A stretch of 56,409 nt of DNA from Pseudomonadota bacterium (GTDB taxonomy: Bacteria; Pseudomonadota; Alphaproteobacteria; RF32; CAG-239): NCBI GenBank assembly GCA_018362935.1, contig JAHALQ010000012.1, positions 1 to 56,409 on the forward strand, written 5' to 3'. Positions 34,012 to 42,450 of this stretch are shown piece by piece (the first letter of the stretch is position 1; each line of letters opens with the position of its first letter). The notes under the pieces were generated by a model, which worked only from the letters and a program-made list of their open reading frames with translations, did not search any database and was not told where the DNA came from. Both the position numbers and the translations under genes were made by a program.

Positions 34012-34797
34012 TTACTTGTACTTTTGAGCGGCATCGATGAGAAGATTGAACGCATTGAGCCGGTGCATCTTTCGGGCAACCTGCTGTTCGCGCTCTTTGC
34101 CTTCAAGCATCTGAGCCTGGGAGAGGCGAAGGGCTTCTTTGTCGCGCTGGGCTTCCATCAAGGGCAGAATACTTTTGATGAAACCGGCGTCAAAACATTT
34201 CTCGATTTCATAATTGCCGTTGATTTTGACAACCATCAGCCGGACAGCGTCCAACGGGACAAAGTCGGTGTCTTCCCATAGGGAGCCCCAGAAATAGTAA
34301 TCTACGATAAGGGCTGTTTTTTTGTGTTCTTGGATAAATTTGGCACAAAAAGAATTCAACTCCTTGTCGGGGTACCGAAGTCCCAGGATTAGAAGCTGGT
34401 TAATCGGCAGGCGGCAATAGCGAAAGTAATTTCGCACATATTTTTGAAACTCTGCCATCTCTTCATCGCTCAGCTTGCATACCGGCGCGTTACGTTCTGA
34501 GATGTAGCTTTTAAGGTTGCGTCGCAGCTTGCTGATGAAAACGTTAATTTCGCCTTCAACAGCCAGTCTTGAAGAAGACGGCTTTTCCAGGTTTTCTCCG
34601 GCACGTCGGCGCAAAGGATTCTTTTCGAGAATCATTTTTTTGCTTTCCTTCTTAATCCAGAGATTGGAAAAATGTTCAAACACCTGCTGTGAAATTTCAC
34701 CGCTTTTTTTCCAGTCATGAAGCAGGTTGAGCTTTTCCTGCAATGACAAATCCTTTAACTGCAAATTCTGCGCAGTTGTTAGCTTGGGTTTAATCAT
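34012..34797 (-). CDS. Hypothetical helical protein
   Basis: 261 residues, no signal peptide or membrane helix, largely helical and rich in Lys, Arg and Leu (LSLQEKLNLLHDWKKSGEIS, NQLLILGLRYPDKELNSF, EREQQVARKMHRL). No family recognised. It has an AT-rich leader without a ribosome site and its own terminator. With the gene at 32907 it forms a same-strand pair separated by 166 bases and a terminator, so the two are separate transcripts. Confidence 0.6.
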   Translation of the reverse strand: MIKPKLTTAQNLQLKDLSLQEKLNLLHDWKKSGEISQQVFEHFSNLWIKKESKKMILEKNPLRRRAGENLEKPSSSRLAVEGEINVFISKLRRNLKSYISERNAPVCKLSDEEMAEFQKYVRNYFRYCRLPINQLLILGLRYPDKELNSFCAKFIQEHKKTALIVDYYFWGSLWEDTDFVPLDAVRLMVVKINGNYEIEKCFDAGFIKSILPLMEAQRDKEALRLSQAQMLEGKEREQQVARKMHRLNAFNLLIDAAQKYK

Positions 34798-34993
34798 ACA
34801 AAAATAATTAAAATTGTTAATACTTGTTTTTTATCTTAAAAGGCCTGAGCCTGAAAAGTCTGAAATAATTTGTAAATCAACATAAGTAGAAATAATATAT
34901 CGTATATGGCTGTTTTTTTCAACTATATTTTAAACATTCAGCCTTAAAATAACTGAAAATGCGAGTATTTTTAATTAAGTGGTGCGAAAAAAT

Positions 34994-36151
34994 ATGAAGA
35001 ATTTTGGTAAAATTTTATTGGCCGGCACAATTTTGTCCGCGGCGGCATGGTATGGTTTGAAGCCGGAGGCAAATACCAATATTTATGTCTTGGCGCGGGC
35101 GGAAAAAGGAGGCATTGTCCAAAAAATTACCGCTTCGGGCATTATCAACCCGAGCTCGACGATTGCAATCGGCACGCAGGTTTCGGGAACAATTGCCAAG
35201 ATTCTGGTGGATTATAACACCTTGGTCAAAAAGAACCAGCTGCTGGCGCAGATTGATCCGGCTTTGTTTGAGGCAACCGCGGCACAGCGCAAGGCGGCTT
35301 TGCAGATTGCCAAAGCCGAGCTGGAGGTCGTTAAAAACGACATCGTTTATTACAAAAAGCACCTGGACCGCATCAAGAAACTTAACACTTCCAAATATTC
35401 GACAGACAAGGATTTGGAAAGCGCGCAGCGCGATTATGACAACGCAATTGCGCAAAAAGCTCTCAAAGAAGCGCAGATTTCGCAGGCAGCCGCGGCTTTG
35501 AAGCAGGCAGAGGTTGATTTGCACTATACGCGGATTGTCTCGCCGGTGAACGGAATTGTCATTTCCAAGGAAGTGGAAGTCGGGCAGACGGTGGCGGCGA
35601 GTTATCAGACGCCGACACTGTTTAACGTGGCCGAAGATTTGACCAAAATGCAGATTGAGGCTTCGGTGGTGGAGGCCGACATTGCCAAGGTTAAGGAAGG
35701 GCAAACCGTCGATTTCAGCGTTGACAGTTTTCCCGATGAAATTTTTCACGGAGTGGTGTCGCAGGTGCGCAACAATCCGATTACCACGTCAAATGTCGTG
35801 ACTTACGAAGTTATTATCGAGATTGACAATAAGGAGTTGAAACTTAAACCCGGCATGACCGCCAATGTCGAAATCATAACCGCCAAAAAGGAAGACGCGC
35901 TGCTGGTGCCAAACAAGGCTCTGCGCTTTTTTGTGGAAGACGAAAACGGCAATACCAAACGTTATGCCGATCGCGGTATCTGGGTTTTGGAAAACGGGGA
36001 GCCGCACCGCGTCAGCGTGACGATAGGCGTGTCTGACGAGAATAAAACCGAAATCACTTCGGGAACACTGCCGGAAAACAGCGAAGTTATTGTCGAGAAG
36101 AAAGAAAACAAGGACAAAGTTCGTCAAATGAGGATGAGAATGCCGCGCTGA
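34994..36151 (+). CDS. macA: MacA-like periplasmic adaptor protein
   Basis: 385 residues from ATG 34994 (a GTG 15 bases upstream is possible). An N-terminal membrane anchor (FGKILLAGTILSAAAWYGL) precedes the lipoyl/barrel-sandwich halves (IAIGTQVSGTIAKILVDYNT and VSPVNGIVISKEVEVGQTV), a long alpha-hairpin, and the beta-barrel domain. It should bridge the inner-membrane ABC transporter encoded next to it and an outer-membrane channel. The stop overlaps the next ATG (TGATG). Confidence 0.9.
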   Translation: MKNFGKILLAGTILSAAAWYGLKPEANTNIYVLARAEKGGIVQKITASGIINPSSTIAIGTQVSGTIAKILVDYNTLVKKNQLLAQIDPALFEATAAQRKAALQIAKAELEVVKNDIVYYKKHLDRIKKLNTSKYSTDKDLESAQRDYDNAIAQKALKEAQISQAAAALKQAEVDLHYTRIVSPVNGIVISKEVEVGQTVAASYQTPTLFNVAEDLTKMQIEASVVEADIAKVKEGQTVDFSVDSFPDEIFHGVVSQVRNNPITTSNVVTYEVIIEIDNKELKLKPGMTANVEIITAKKEDALLVPNKALRFFVEDENGNTKRYADRGIWVLENGEPHRVSVTIGVSDENKTEITSGTLPENSEVIVEKKENKDKVRQMRMRMPR

Positions 36152-36819
36152 TGAGCCTGATTGAATTAAAAAACATACATAAAAGCTACCCGCTCGGCGA
36201 CCGCGAGCTGGAAATTCTCAAAGGGATTAACCTGACAATCGAGCAGGGTGAGTTTGTGGCGATTATGGGACCCTCCGGTTCGGGCAAGTCTACTCTGATG
36301 AATATTCTGGGTTGTCTGGACAAACCAAGCAAAGGGCAGTATTTGCTTGACGGCAAGCGCGTCGAAAAAATGACTTCCGACGAGCTGGCCGAAGTGCGCA
36401 ATCAGAAAATCGGTTTCGTGTTTCAGGGATTTAATCTATTGTCGCGTATTTCGGCTCTGGAAAATGTCGAACTGCCGATGATTTATGCCGGCATCGGCGA
36501 AGAGGAACGCACCGGGCGCGCCAAGGCTGCGCTTGAAAAAGTCGGGCTTAAAAACCGCATGAATCACCAGCCGAACCAGCTTTCGGGCGGCCAGCAGCAG
36601 CGTGTGGCGATTGCCCGAGCCATCGTCAATGACGCGCCGATTATTTTTGCCGACGAGCCGACCGGCAACCTTGACACCAAAATGAGTGTCGAAATTATGG
36701 ATTTGTTTACCAAACTGAATCAGGAACTCGGGCGGACGATTATTCTGGTGACGCATGAAGAAGACATTGCCCGCTATGCGCAGCGGATTATCAAAATTGT
36801 GGACGGTGAAAAGCAATGA
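36151..36819 (+). CDS. macB: MacB-type ABC transporter ATPase
   Basis: 222 residues. Complete ABC ATPase: Walker A GPSGSGKSTLMN, Q-loop FQGFNLL, signature LSGGQQQRVAIARA, Walker B IIFADEPTGNLD and H-switch VTHEED. Matches the LolD/MacB family. In classical MacB the ATPase and permease are fused; here they are two genes overlapping by four bases. Confidence 0.93.
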   Translation: MSLIELKNIHKSYPLGDRELEILKGINLTIEQGEFVAIMGPSGSGKSTLMNILGCLDKPSKGQYLLDGKRVEKMTSDELAEVRNQKIGFVFQGFNLLSRISALENVELPMIYAGIGEEERTGRAKAALEKVGLKNRMNHQPNQLSGGQQQRVAIARAIVNDAPIIFADEPTGNLDTKMSVEIMDLFTKLNQELGRTIILVTHEEDIARYAQRIIKIVDGEKQ

Positions 36820-38045
36820 TTGAGATTAAGACAATCGGGAAAATTGCCATTCGTGCCATTCAGGCCAATAAGATGCGGTCGATTTTGACCAGTCTCGGCG
36901 TGATTATCGGCGTTTCGGCCGTGATTATCATGCTGTCTATCGGCAACGGTGCGCAGCTGTCAATTCAGGAGGAAATGAAGAGCATCGGCTCAAATCTGAT
37001 TATTATTCGCTCGGGAGTGGCAACTTCCAGCGGCGCCCGCGGCGGACACGGTTCGCAACCGACAATGAAAGGCAGCGACGGCGACGCAATTCAGGAAAAA
37101 GTAGAAGGAATCAGGCTGGCAGCTCCGGTTTTGGAAGAGACTATACAGCTTGTCTACGGTAACGCCAACTGGTCGACCGGTGTTACCGGAACGGATAATC
37201 GTATGTTTGACATCAAAGACTGGAATTTGGATTACGGCCGCCTTTTCAGCACGGCAGATGTCAAAAATGCAGCAAAAGTGGCTATCCTCGGCCAGACCGT
37301 GGTGAAAGAGCTTTTTGGCGATGTTGATCCGCTCGGCAAGACAATTCGTATCAAGGGAATGCCTTTTGTGGTGATTGGGGTGTTGGAAGACCGCGGCCAG
37401 AGCAGTATGGGGCAGGATCAGGATGACAGCGTGTTTATTCCGCTTTCAACGGCGCAGAAGAAGGTGATGGGCGTTTCTTTTCCCGACCAGGTCAAAATGG
37501 TGATGCTGCAGGCCGTTGATGCAGACAGTACTTATACTTCTCAGGAAGAAATACGCGCGCTGCTGCGGCAGCGCCACAATCTCGGTACAAATAAGGAAGA
37601 CGATTTTGTTATCCGAAATTTGACGCAGATGATGGATATGATGCAGAATTCCACCAAAATCATGACAATCCTGTTGGGGTCGATTGCCTCTATTTCTCTG
37701 CTGGTGGGCGGTATCGGCATTATGAACATCATGCTGGTGTCGGTGACCGAGCGCACGCGCGAAATCGGCATTCGCATGGCTATCGGCGCCAAGACCTGGG
37801 ATATTCGCTGGCAGTTTTTGACCGAGGCTTTGGTTTTGTCGCTCATCGGCGGGCTTATCGGTGTTCTTGTCGGGCTTTTGGGCGCGCAGCTGGTGTCCCA
37901 GTTCAGTTCTTTGACGGCAAAAGTTTCCTTAACCTATGTTTTGCTGCCGTTTTCATTTTCGGGCTTTGTCGGGCTGTTTTTCGGTTTTTATCCGGCCTAT
38001 AAGGCGAGCCTTTTGAATCCAATTTCCGCCCTCCGCTACGAGTAA
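36816..38045 (+). CDS. MacB/FtsX-type ABC permease
   Basis: 409 residues. An N-terminal membrane helix after ALRAIQANKMRSILTSLGV-like FtsX opening (AIRAIQANKMRSILTSLGVI), a large periplasmic domain, and three C-terminal helices with LVGGIGIMNIMLVSVTERTR and IGIRMAIGAKTWDI, which are MacB hallmarks. The subunit works mechanically, driving the adaptor. The first base of the long palindrome lies two bases before the end of the stop codon. Confidence 0.93.
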   Translation: MIEIKTIGKIAIRAIQANKMRSILTSLGVIIGVSAVIIMLSIGNGAQLSIQEEMKSIGSNLIIIRSGVATSSGARGGHGSQPTMKGSDGDAIQEKVEGIRLAAPVLEETIQLVYGNANWSTGVTGTDNRMFDIKDWNLDYGRLFSTADVKNAAKVAILGQTVVKELFGDVDPLGKTIRIKGMPFVVIGVLEDRGQSSMGQDQDDSVFIPLSTAQKKVMGVSFPDQVKMVMLQAVDADSTYTSQEEIRALLRQRHNLGTNKEDDFVIRNLTQMMDMMQNSTKIMTILLGSIASISLLVGGIGIMNIMLVSVTERTREIGIRMAIGAKTWDIRWQFLTEALVLSLIGGLIGVLVGLLGAQLVSQFSSLTAKVSLTYVLLPFSFSGFVGLFFGFYPAYKASLLNPISALRYE

Positions 38046-38168
38046 AAGTTTGTATAATGGCTCATCTAGAGCGATTTGCTCAGGTCGGAAGTTCCTCACG
38101 TACCTTTTTGTACGCTGCGGTACTTCCGCCTTTCAAATCACTCTATCTAAACCATTCTCCAAACTTTT
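38044..38168. repeat. Long imperfect palindrome, GTAC-loop family, copy 2
   Basis: AAAAGTTTG (38044-38052) pairs with CAAACTTTT (38160-38168); inner pairs include AATGG/CCATT, TAGAG/CTCTA, GATTTG/CAAATC, CGGAAGT/ACTTCCG and an ACGTAC...GTACG apex around 38098-38113. Copy 1 shares the layout and several words (CTAGxGCxATTT, GAGG or CAGG, CTCAxGTACC, AAATCAC, CTAT, CCA). It begins within the macB permease stop codon. Confidence 0.8.
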
Positions 38169-38196
38169 ATGTATTTGGATTGCTTGTTTAAAATGC

Positions 38197-38231
38197 GAAA
38201 CGCTCCGGCTTGGTGAAAGCGGGAGCGTTTC
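38197..38231 (-). terminator. Hairpin, probable terminator of the minus-strand gene
   Basis: GAAACGCTCC (38197-38206) pairs with GGAGCGTTTC (38222-38231). The minus-strand side is followed by CATTTTAAAC, only a weak U run, so termination is likely but less sure. Confidence 0.5.
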
Positions 38232-38248
38232 TGGTTCATTTGGGTTGG

Positions 38249-38665
38249 TTAAGCTTTCTTTTTTCCCGGCAGGCCGTGGGTGAACCAGTAGACGATGATG
38301 CCGGAAAGTATTGCCGTAAGCTCGAAGTTGATCAGGTCACGCACACACCACATGTGGGTTGCGAAGTAGATGCAGGCGGCGGCCAGGGCGACTTCGATGA
38401 GGAAGAAGCCGAGGAATGCCCACATCGGCCACAGGCGGTGTGCCGGGGTGCCGTCAGAGCGTTTCTTCTCGGGATGATCCGTTTTGCGAACCATTTGTTT
38501 TGAGAATTTCAAGAGGCTGTGAACAGCGCCGATGATGCCTGCGAGAAGCATGAGATACTTGGCAGGAGCGGCGGTTGACATGCTGTGACTGATGATGGCG
38601 ATTGCGGCACAGGCACAAGAAAAAACGACAAGTGCGATAAAGAGTGCTTTAAGAGATGTTTTCAT
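38249..38665 (-). CDS. Small multi-pass membrane protein
   Basis: 138 residues with about four hydrophobic segments (ALFIALVVFSCACAAIAI, YLMLLAGIIGAVHSLL, MWAFLGFFLIEVALAAACI and AILSGIIVYWFTHGL) and a basic middle (KKRSDGTPAHR). No family recognised. The leader has AATTAAAACCC about eight bases before the ATG and no ribosome site. Confidence 0.65.
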   Translation of the reverse strand: MKTSLKALFIALVVFSCACAAIAIISHSMSTAAPAKYLMLLAGIIGAVHSLLKFSKQMVRKTDHPEKKRSDGTPAHRLWPMWAFLGFFLIEVALAAACIYFATHMWCVRDLINFELTAILSGIIVYWFTHGLPGKKKA

Positions 38666-38767
38666 TTCTTAGGGTTTTAATTTGTTCATAATATGTGTTA
38701 ATGCAGATTTTATAGCATATTTTGCAGGCAGGCGCAAGAACTTTTTTCGAAAAAATTGACAAAAATA

Positions 38768-38796
38768 TTGCCAAGAGCAATAAACAGTGCTATTTT
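38768..38796 (+). promoter_or_regulatory. Possible promoter of the YdcF-like gene
   Basis: TTGCCA (38768-38773), 17 bases, TATTTT (38791-38796). A TTGACA further left (38756-38761) has no good partner. Confidence 0.4.
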
Positions 38797-38838
38797 GAAC
38801 ATCGTGATATTACGTTAAACAAATAATAAACAGTTATT

Positions 38839-40086
38839 ATGAAGAAAAGTTTTAAGCAGGATTTTAAAGATGCTGAATTTTTGAATTCACGTCTGATTGT
38901 GCCAAGCACATGTTTCAAATTGAGCTGTCTGCCGACAGTCAGGTTTATTTGCTGCAATGAGGATGTTTTTTCAATGCTGATTGCGGCGAAGCTGCGGGAT
39001 GTTTTTGAAAAACAAGGCGTGTTCGTTCAGGTTGTGGTTTCCGAAAGCTTCGGCGTTCTGGTATCAGCTTGTCCGGGGATTAAAGACTGGATTGCTTTTG
39101 AAAGCCGCTTTCATGACTGCATGACGCAGCCGGAAAACTGTATTTTTGTGGCGAACCGCACGATTGCCCAGAGCAAACAGAAAAACGAGAATTTCGCGAA
39201 TGCTTATTTTGCAATCGTAGAAGATTTTAAAACCAACTCTTTGACGCCGGGCAGCTTTATCGACGCAAAAGACACCATGCACGGGCTGCGCAAACTGAAA
39301 AATGCCGATTTCGTCGTTTGTTATGACGATGACGTGACCTCGGCTTATCATGCCGCCCGTCTTTGGTGGCAATTGTACTGCACTTACGGCAAAACCGGAC
39401 CTTCCGGCGAGAAACGCAAATTCATCTGCGTCGGCGGCCAAGGGCTGATGTCTTCACGTTTGTATAAGTCGCTGATGAAGAACGAAGCCCGGAAAACCGA
39501 AGGGCGCCTGCTGGCAAAAACCGTTCAAAGCCTCTATGTTTCCGAAGAAGACGTTATTGTCTGTGACAAAGGGAGCAATACCGGCGAGAATCTCGAAGAA
39601 ATCGCGCAAGTTGTCGGAAATAAGACGGCTGTTGCGGCGGTAACCCAGCGCTTGTCGCTGATTCTTTATATGTCGCAGAAGCAGCAGAAACCGGAACTCA
39701 AACTTGATTATTTCGTAATCTGGCAGAGTGTAAGCGAAACCTGCAGCTATATGAACGGCATGCGATTTGCTTCGGCGAAACCGATTCTGCATTACTGGGC
39801 GCATGTTTTGCGGCGTTGGAAAAATTATTCGGCGGAGAAAAACAAATTTATGCTCCCCGTATTCGGCGTCGACCAAGAAACCGAAAAACGCGCCGCGCGT
39901 CTGCAGCCCAAATACGTGGTGAAGCAGCGCGATTTTCCGCTCAAGGCTATGTGGCAGATGCTGCCGTTTGTAGCCGACTTGGCGGTTCACGGCAAACGGG
40001 CGCAGCATGAGTATAACATTAATGTGCGCCAGTGGCAGAAAGAACTGCGGCACGAATTCGGCGATTGCCTGTATGCCGCACGTTAA
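38839..40086 (+). CDS. DUF218/YdcF-like protein, large variant
   Basis: 415 residues, cytoplasmic as far as can be seen (no signal peptide or membrane helix). The middle contains FVVCYDDDVTSAYHAARLWW, FICVGGQGLMS and VIVCDKGSNTGENLEEIAQV, which follow the DUF218 pattern of a Rossmann-like strand, a glycine loop and the ExRSxNTxENA-type motif (here KGSNTGENLE). DUF218 proteins such as YdcF and SanA are linked to envelope or nucleotide-like ligands; they are usually about 200-260 residues, so this one has long extra regions at both ends. No Shine-Dalgarno site before the ATG. Assignment is moderate. Confidence 0.6.
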   Translation: MKKSFKQDFKDAEFLNSRLIVPSTCFKLSCLPTVRFICCNEDVFSMLIAAKLRDVFEKQGVFVQVVVSESFGVLVSACPGIKDWIAFESRFHDCMTQPENCIFVANRTIAQSKQKNENFANAYFAIVEDFKTNSLTPGSFIDAKDTMHGLRKLKNADFVVCYDDDVTSAYHAARLWWQLYCTYGKTGPSGEKRKFICVGGQGLMSSRLYKSLMKNEARKTEGRLLAKTVQSLYVSEEDVIVCDKGSNTGENLEEIAQVVGNKTAVAAVTQRLSLILYMSQKQQKPELKLDYFVIWQSVSETCSYMNGMRFASAKPILHYWAHVLRRWKNYSAEKNKFMLPVFGVDQETEKRAARLQPKYVVKQRDFPLKAMWQMLPFVADLAVHGKRAQHEYNINVRQWQKELRHEFGDCLYAAR

Positions 40087-40103
40087 TATTCTGTTTTTAA
40101 CAA

Positions 40104-40137
40104 AAAAAGAGATTGTCATTAAAGACAATCTCTTTTT
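40104..40137 (+). terminator. Intrinsic terminator, bidirectional
   Basis: AAAAAGAGATTGTC pairs exactly with GACAATCTCTTTTT around a six-base loop, between convergent genes. Confidence 0.9.
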
Positions 40138-40157
40138 GTTTGTCCGGATATCCGGGA

Positions 40158-41633
40158 TTAGATGTTGATAATTCCGCGCGAGAATGCATAAAGAGCAAAT
40201 ACGGCTATGATTATCAGCGCCCAGGCCAGGATACCTTCGTTGCGGGTGAACGCTCTGGTTTCATTTTCCTTGGAAGCCCACATATAGACAGGGATACCCA
40301 AAGCAATGATGATAACCGCCATCAACAGGTAATTCAGGCCGGCGGCGTAAATCAGCCACAAAGCGTACAGCGAGCCGAGTATAGCGGTAATCAGCGCGCC
40401 GGAGCGTTTATAGACGATATCGCCCGGGTATTCGCCGTCTTCGCAGATTTTCCACAAATAAGCGCAGGAAGCAAAGTAAGCGGGCAGGACCATAACGCTG
40501 GTTATGCTCAACATGGTGTTCCAGGCATTGTTGGAAAAATAGACCAACAGCATAAACAACTGCATGGCAATGCTGGTGACCCACAGCGAAACCGACGGAG
40601 AACCGTTTTCATTCTCGGTCTGGAAAGCGCGCGGGAATGTGCCGTTAGCGGCAGCCGCCTGCGGGATTTCCGCGGTAACCATGGTCCAGGCCAGCCAGCT
40701 GGTCAGAACCGACACCAGAAGGCCGATATTCATCAGCCATGCGCCCCAACGGCCGACAACGGCTTCCAAAACGCCGGCAGTCGACGGATTGGGGATGTGC
40801 GCCAGCTGTTCCTGTGACATGAAGCCGAAAGGCAGCAGGGACAGAAGAATATAAATTGCCAGACAGCCTACAAAACCCAGAATAGTCGCTTTACCAACAT
40901 CGTTCTGCGTTTTGGCGCGGTTTGACATGACTACGGCGCCTTCAATACCGATAAATGCCCACAAGGTTACCAGCATGGTGCTCTTAATTTGGGTCGACAG
41001 GCCGCCGAGTTTGGCTTTGGTTGTGATTGCCTCACCCCAGAAGTCAAAATCGAAACGGGTGTAATGGAAGACGAACAGCATTATCAAGATAAACAGAATC
41101 AACGGAACAATTTTAACGATGGTGCCGATTAAGTTGATATAGCTGGCTTGTTTTACACCGCGCAAAACCAGAAAATTGAAACCCCAAATCAGAAGGGAAC
41201 CGCCGATAATCGAGGCAAAATTATTGCCGCCGGCAAAGAAGGGCGGGAAAAAGTAGTTGAGGGCATCCATGGTGATGACGGCGTAGCCGACGTTGCCGCA
41301 AACCTGGCAAAGCCAGTACGACCAGCCGATCGTGAAGCCGACATACGGGCCGAAACCGGCGCGGCTGTATGAGTAAATACCGGTTGTCAGGTTGGGTTTG
41401 GCCATGGACAGGATTGAAAAAGTACGGGCAATAAAGAAAATGCCGATACCGGTGATGAGCCATGCCAGAAGAACGGCGCCTGCCGACGCGCCGGCAGCCA
41501 TATTCTGCGGCAGGCTGTAAATACCCCCGCCGAGCATGGAGCTGACAACAATCGCAGCAAGGGCGAATACGCCGAGGCCTTTATTGTTGATTGCCGATGC
41601 GGGAGGGCAGGATTTTGAATTTTGTGCTGACAT
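40158..41633 (-). CDS. aaxC: Arginine/agmatine antiporter, APC family
   Basis: 491 residues from ATG 41633 (AAGGA eight bases before it; an ATG 18 bases upstream has none). Twelve or so membrane helices with the APC opening VVSSMLGGGIYSLPQNMAAG, the substrate-site helix ALWAFIGIEGAVVMSNRAK and further typical segments. The protein belongs to the basic amino acid/polyamine antiporter group (ArcD, AdiC, AaxC). Gene identity as AaxC rests mainly on the AaxB gene just upstream on the same strand: import arginine, export agmatine. Confidence 0.85.
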   Translation of the reverse strand: MSAQNSKSCPPASAINNKGLGVFALAAIVVSSMLGGGIYSLPQNMAAGASAGAVLLAWLITGIGIFFIARTFSILSMAKPNLTTGIYSYSRAGFGPYVGFTIGWSYWLCQVCGNVGYAVITMDALNYFFPPFFAGGNNFASIIGGSLLIWGFNFLVLRGVKQASYINLIGTIVKIVPLILFILIMLFVFHYTRFDFDFWGEAITTKAKLGGLSTQIKSTMLVTLWAFIGIEGAVVMSNRAKTQNDVGKATILGFVGCLAIYILLSLLPFGFMSQEQLAHIPNPSTAGVLEAVVGRWGAWLMNIGLLVSVLTSWLAWTMVTAEIPQAAAANGTFPRAFQTENENGSPSVSLWVTSIAMQLFMLLVYFSNNAWNTMLSITSVMVLPAYFASCAYLWKICEDGEYPGDIVYKRSGALITAILGSLYALWLIYAAGLNYLLMAVIIIALGIPVYMWASKENETRAFTRNEGILAWALIIIAVFALYAFSRGIINI

Positions 41634-41707
41634 ATGTTTATTCCTTATCATAAAAACAGACCAGAGTAAGGACGGATCCTTCTCTGGCCGGGTTAGAACT
41701 TATTAGG

Positions 41708-42292
41708 TTAAGCCTGAACGGGATCAGCATGTTCAAAGTTGAGGAAGCCCAAAGCAGTCAGACTGTAGCCAAACTGCTGGGTGATGTTGACATAGTTATG
41801 CCACATCTGGAATTCGGAATGCTTCTCGACGCCGCGGATTGACAATTCATGATTAAGCGATTTGTTCAGCCACATTTCGGCATGGCCTTTGGCAATGTCA
41901 TCGTCAATCTGGGTATCAAAAAATTCGACGTATTCGGCAGCCCAGCCGCCCATCAATTCGCCGTTCTTGTCTTTACCCCAGCAAACGCCCAGACCGGTGG
42001 CAATTGCTTTATGTTTATCGCGGCTTGCGCCGTGTCCGGCCATAATGACTTCCAATACGGCGCCTTGTTTGAATTTTGCAACAAGGTTGTCATCAAGCGG
42101 AACAATATTGCCGTAAAGCTCTTTGGGCAAAACAGAGGTATAGGGAACAACGTTGAAGTTTTCAATTCTGGCCTGCATTAAAGCAGAGTCATAGCAGAAT
42201 GTTTCAAAAGGTTGAGGGGGAATACCGTCATCGGCCTGTCCGGCGCCGCCGGTAATGAATGCAAACGTAGGAAAGCGTACACCTTCAGTCAT
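41708..42292 (-). CDS. aaxB: Pyruvoyl-dependent arginine decarboxylase
   Basis: 194 residues. It makes agmatine and CO2 from arginine, consuming a proton. The proenzyme cleaves itself between Thr52 and Ser53 in NVVPYTSVLPKEL, the Ser turning into the pyruvoyl cofactor; numbering and surroundings match the chlamydial AaxB (FETFCYDSAL, CWGKDKNGE, GGWAAEYVEFF, LTALGFLNFE). AAGGAG precedes the ATG and aaxC follows after 74 bases on the same strand. This is the enzyme half of the AaxBC acid-resistance system. Confidence 0.92.
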   Translation of the reverse strand: MTEGVRFPTFAFITGGAGQADDGIPPQPFETFCYDSALMQARIENFNVVPYTSVLPKELYGNIVPLDDNLVAKFKQGAVLEVIMAGHGASRDKHKAIATGLGVCWGKDKNGELMGGWAAEYVEFFDTQIDDDIAKGHAEMWLNKSLNHELSIRGVEKHSEFQMWHNYVNITQQFGYSLTALGFLNFEHADPVQA

Positions 42293-42450
42293 AATATTAT
42301 CTCCTTTGAAATTGTTTTTTTTGGTAGGCTGACCTTATACCTAATCAGTCTTGCAATCATTTCAATGTGGCTATACTTAATATTATTGTTGTAAGTTTTA
42401 GACGTGTGTTGTAGTCTGAAAAAAATTGTAAAAACAAGAGGACAAAAAAA

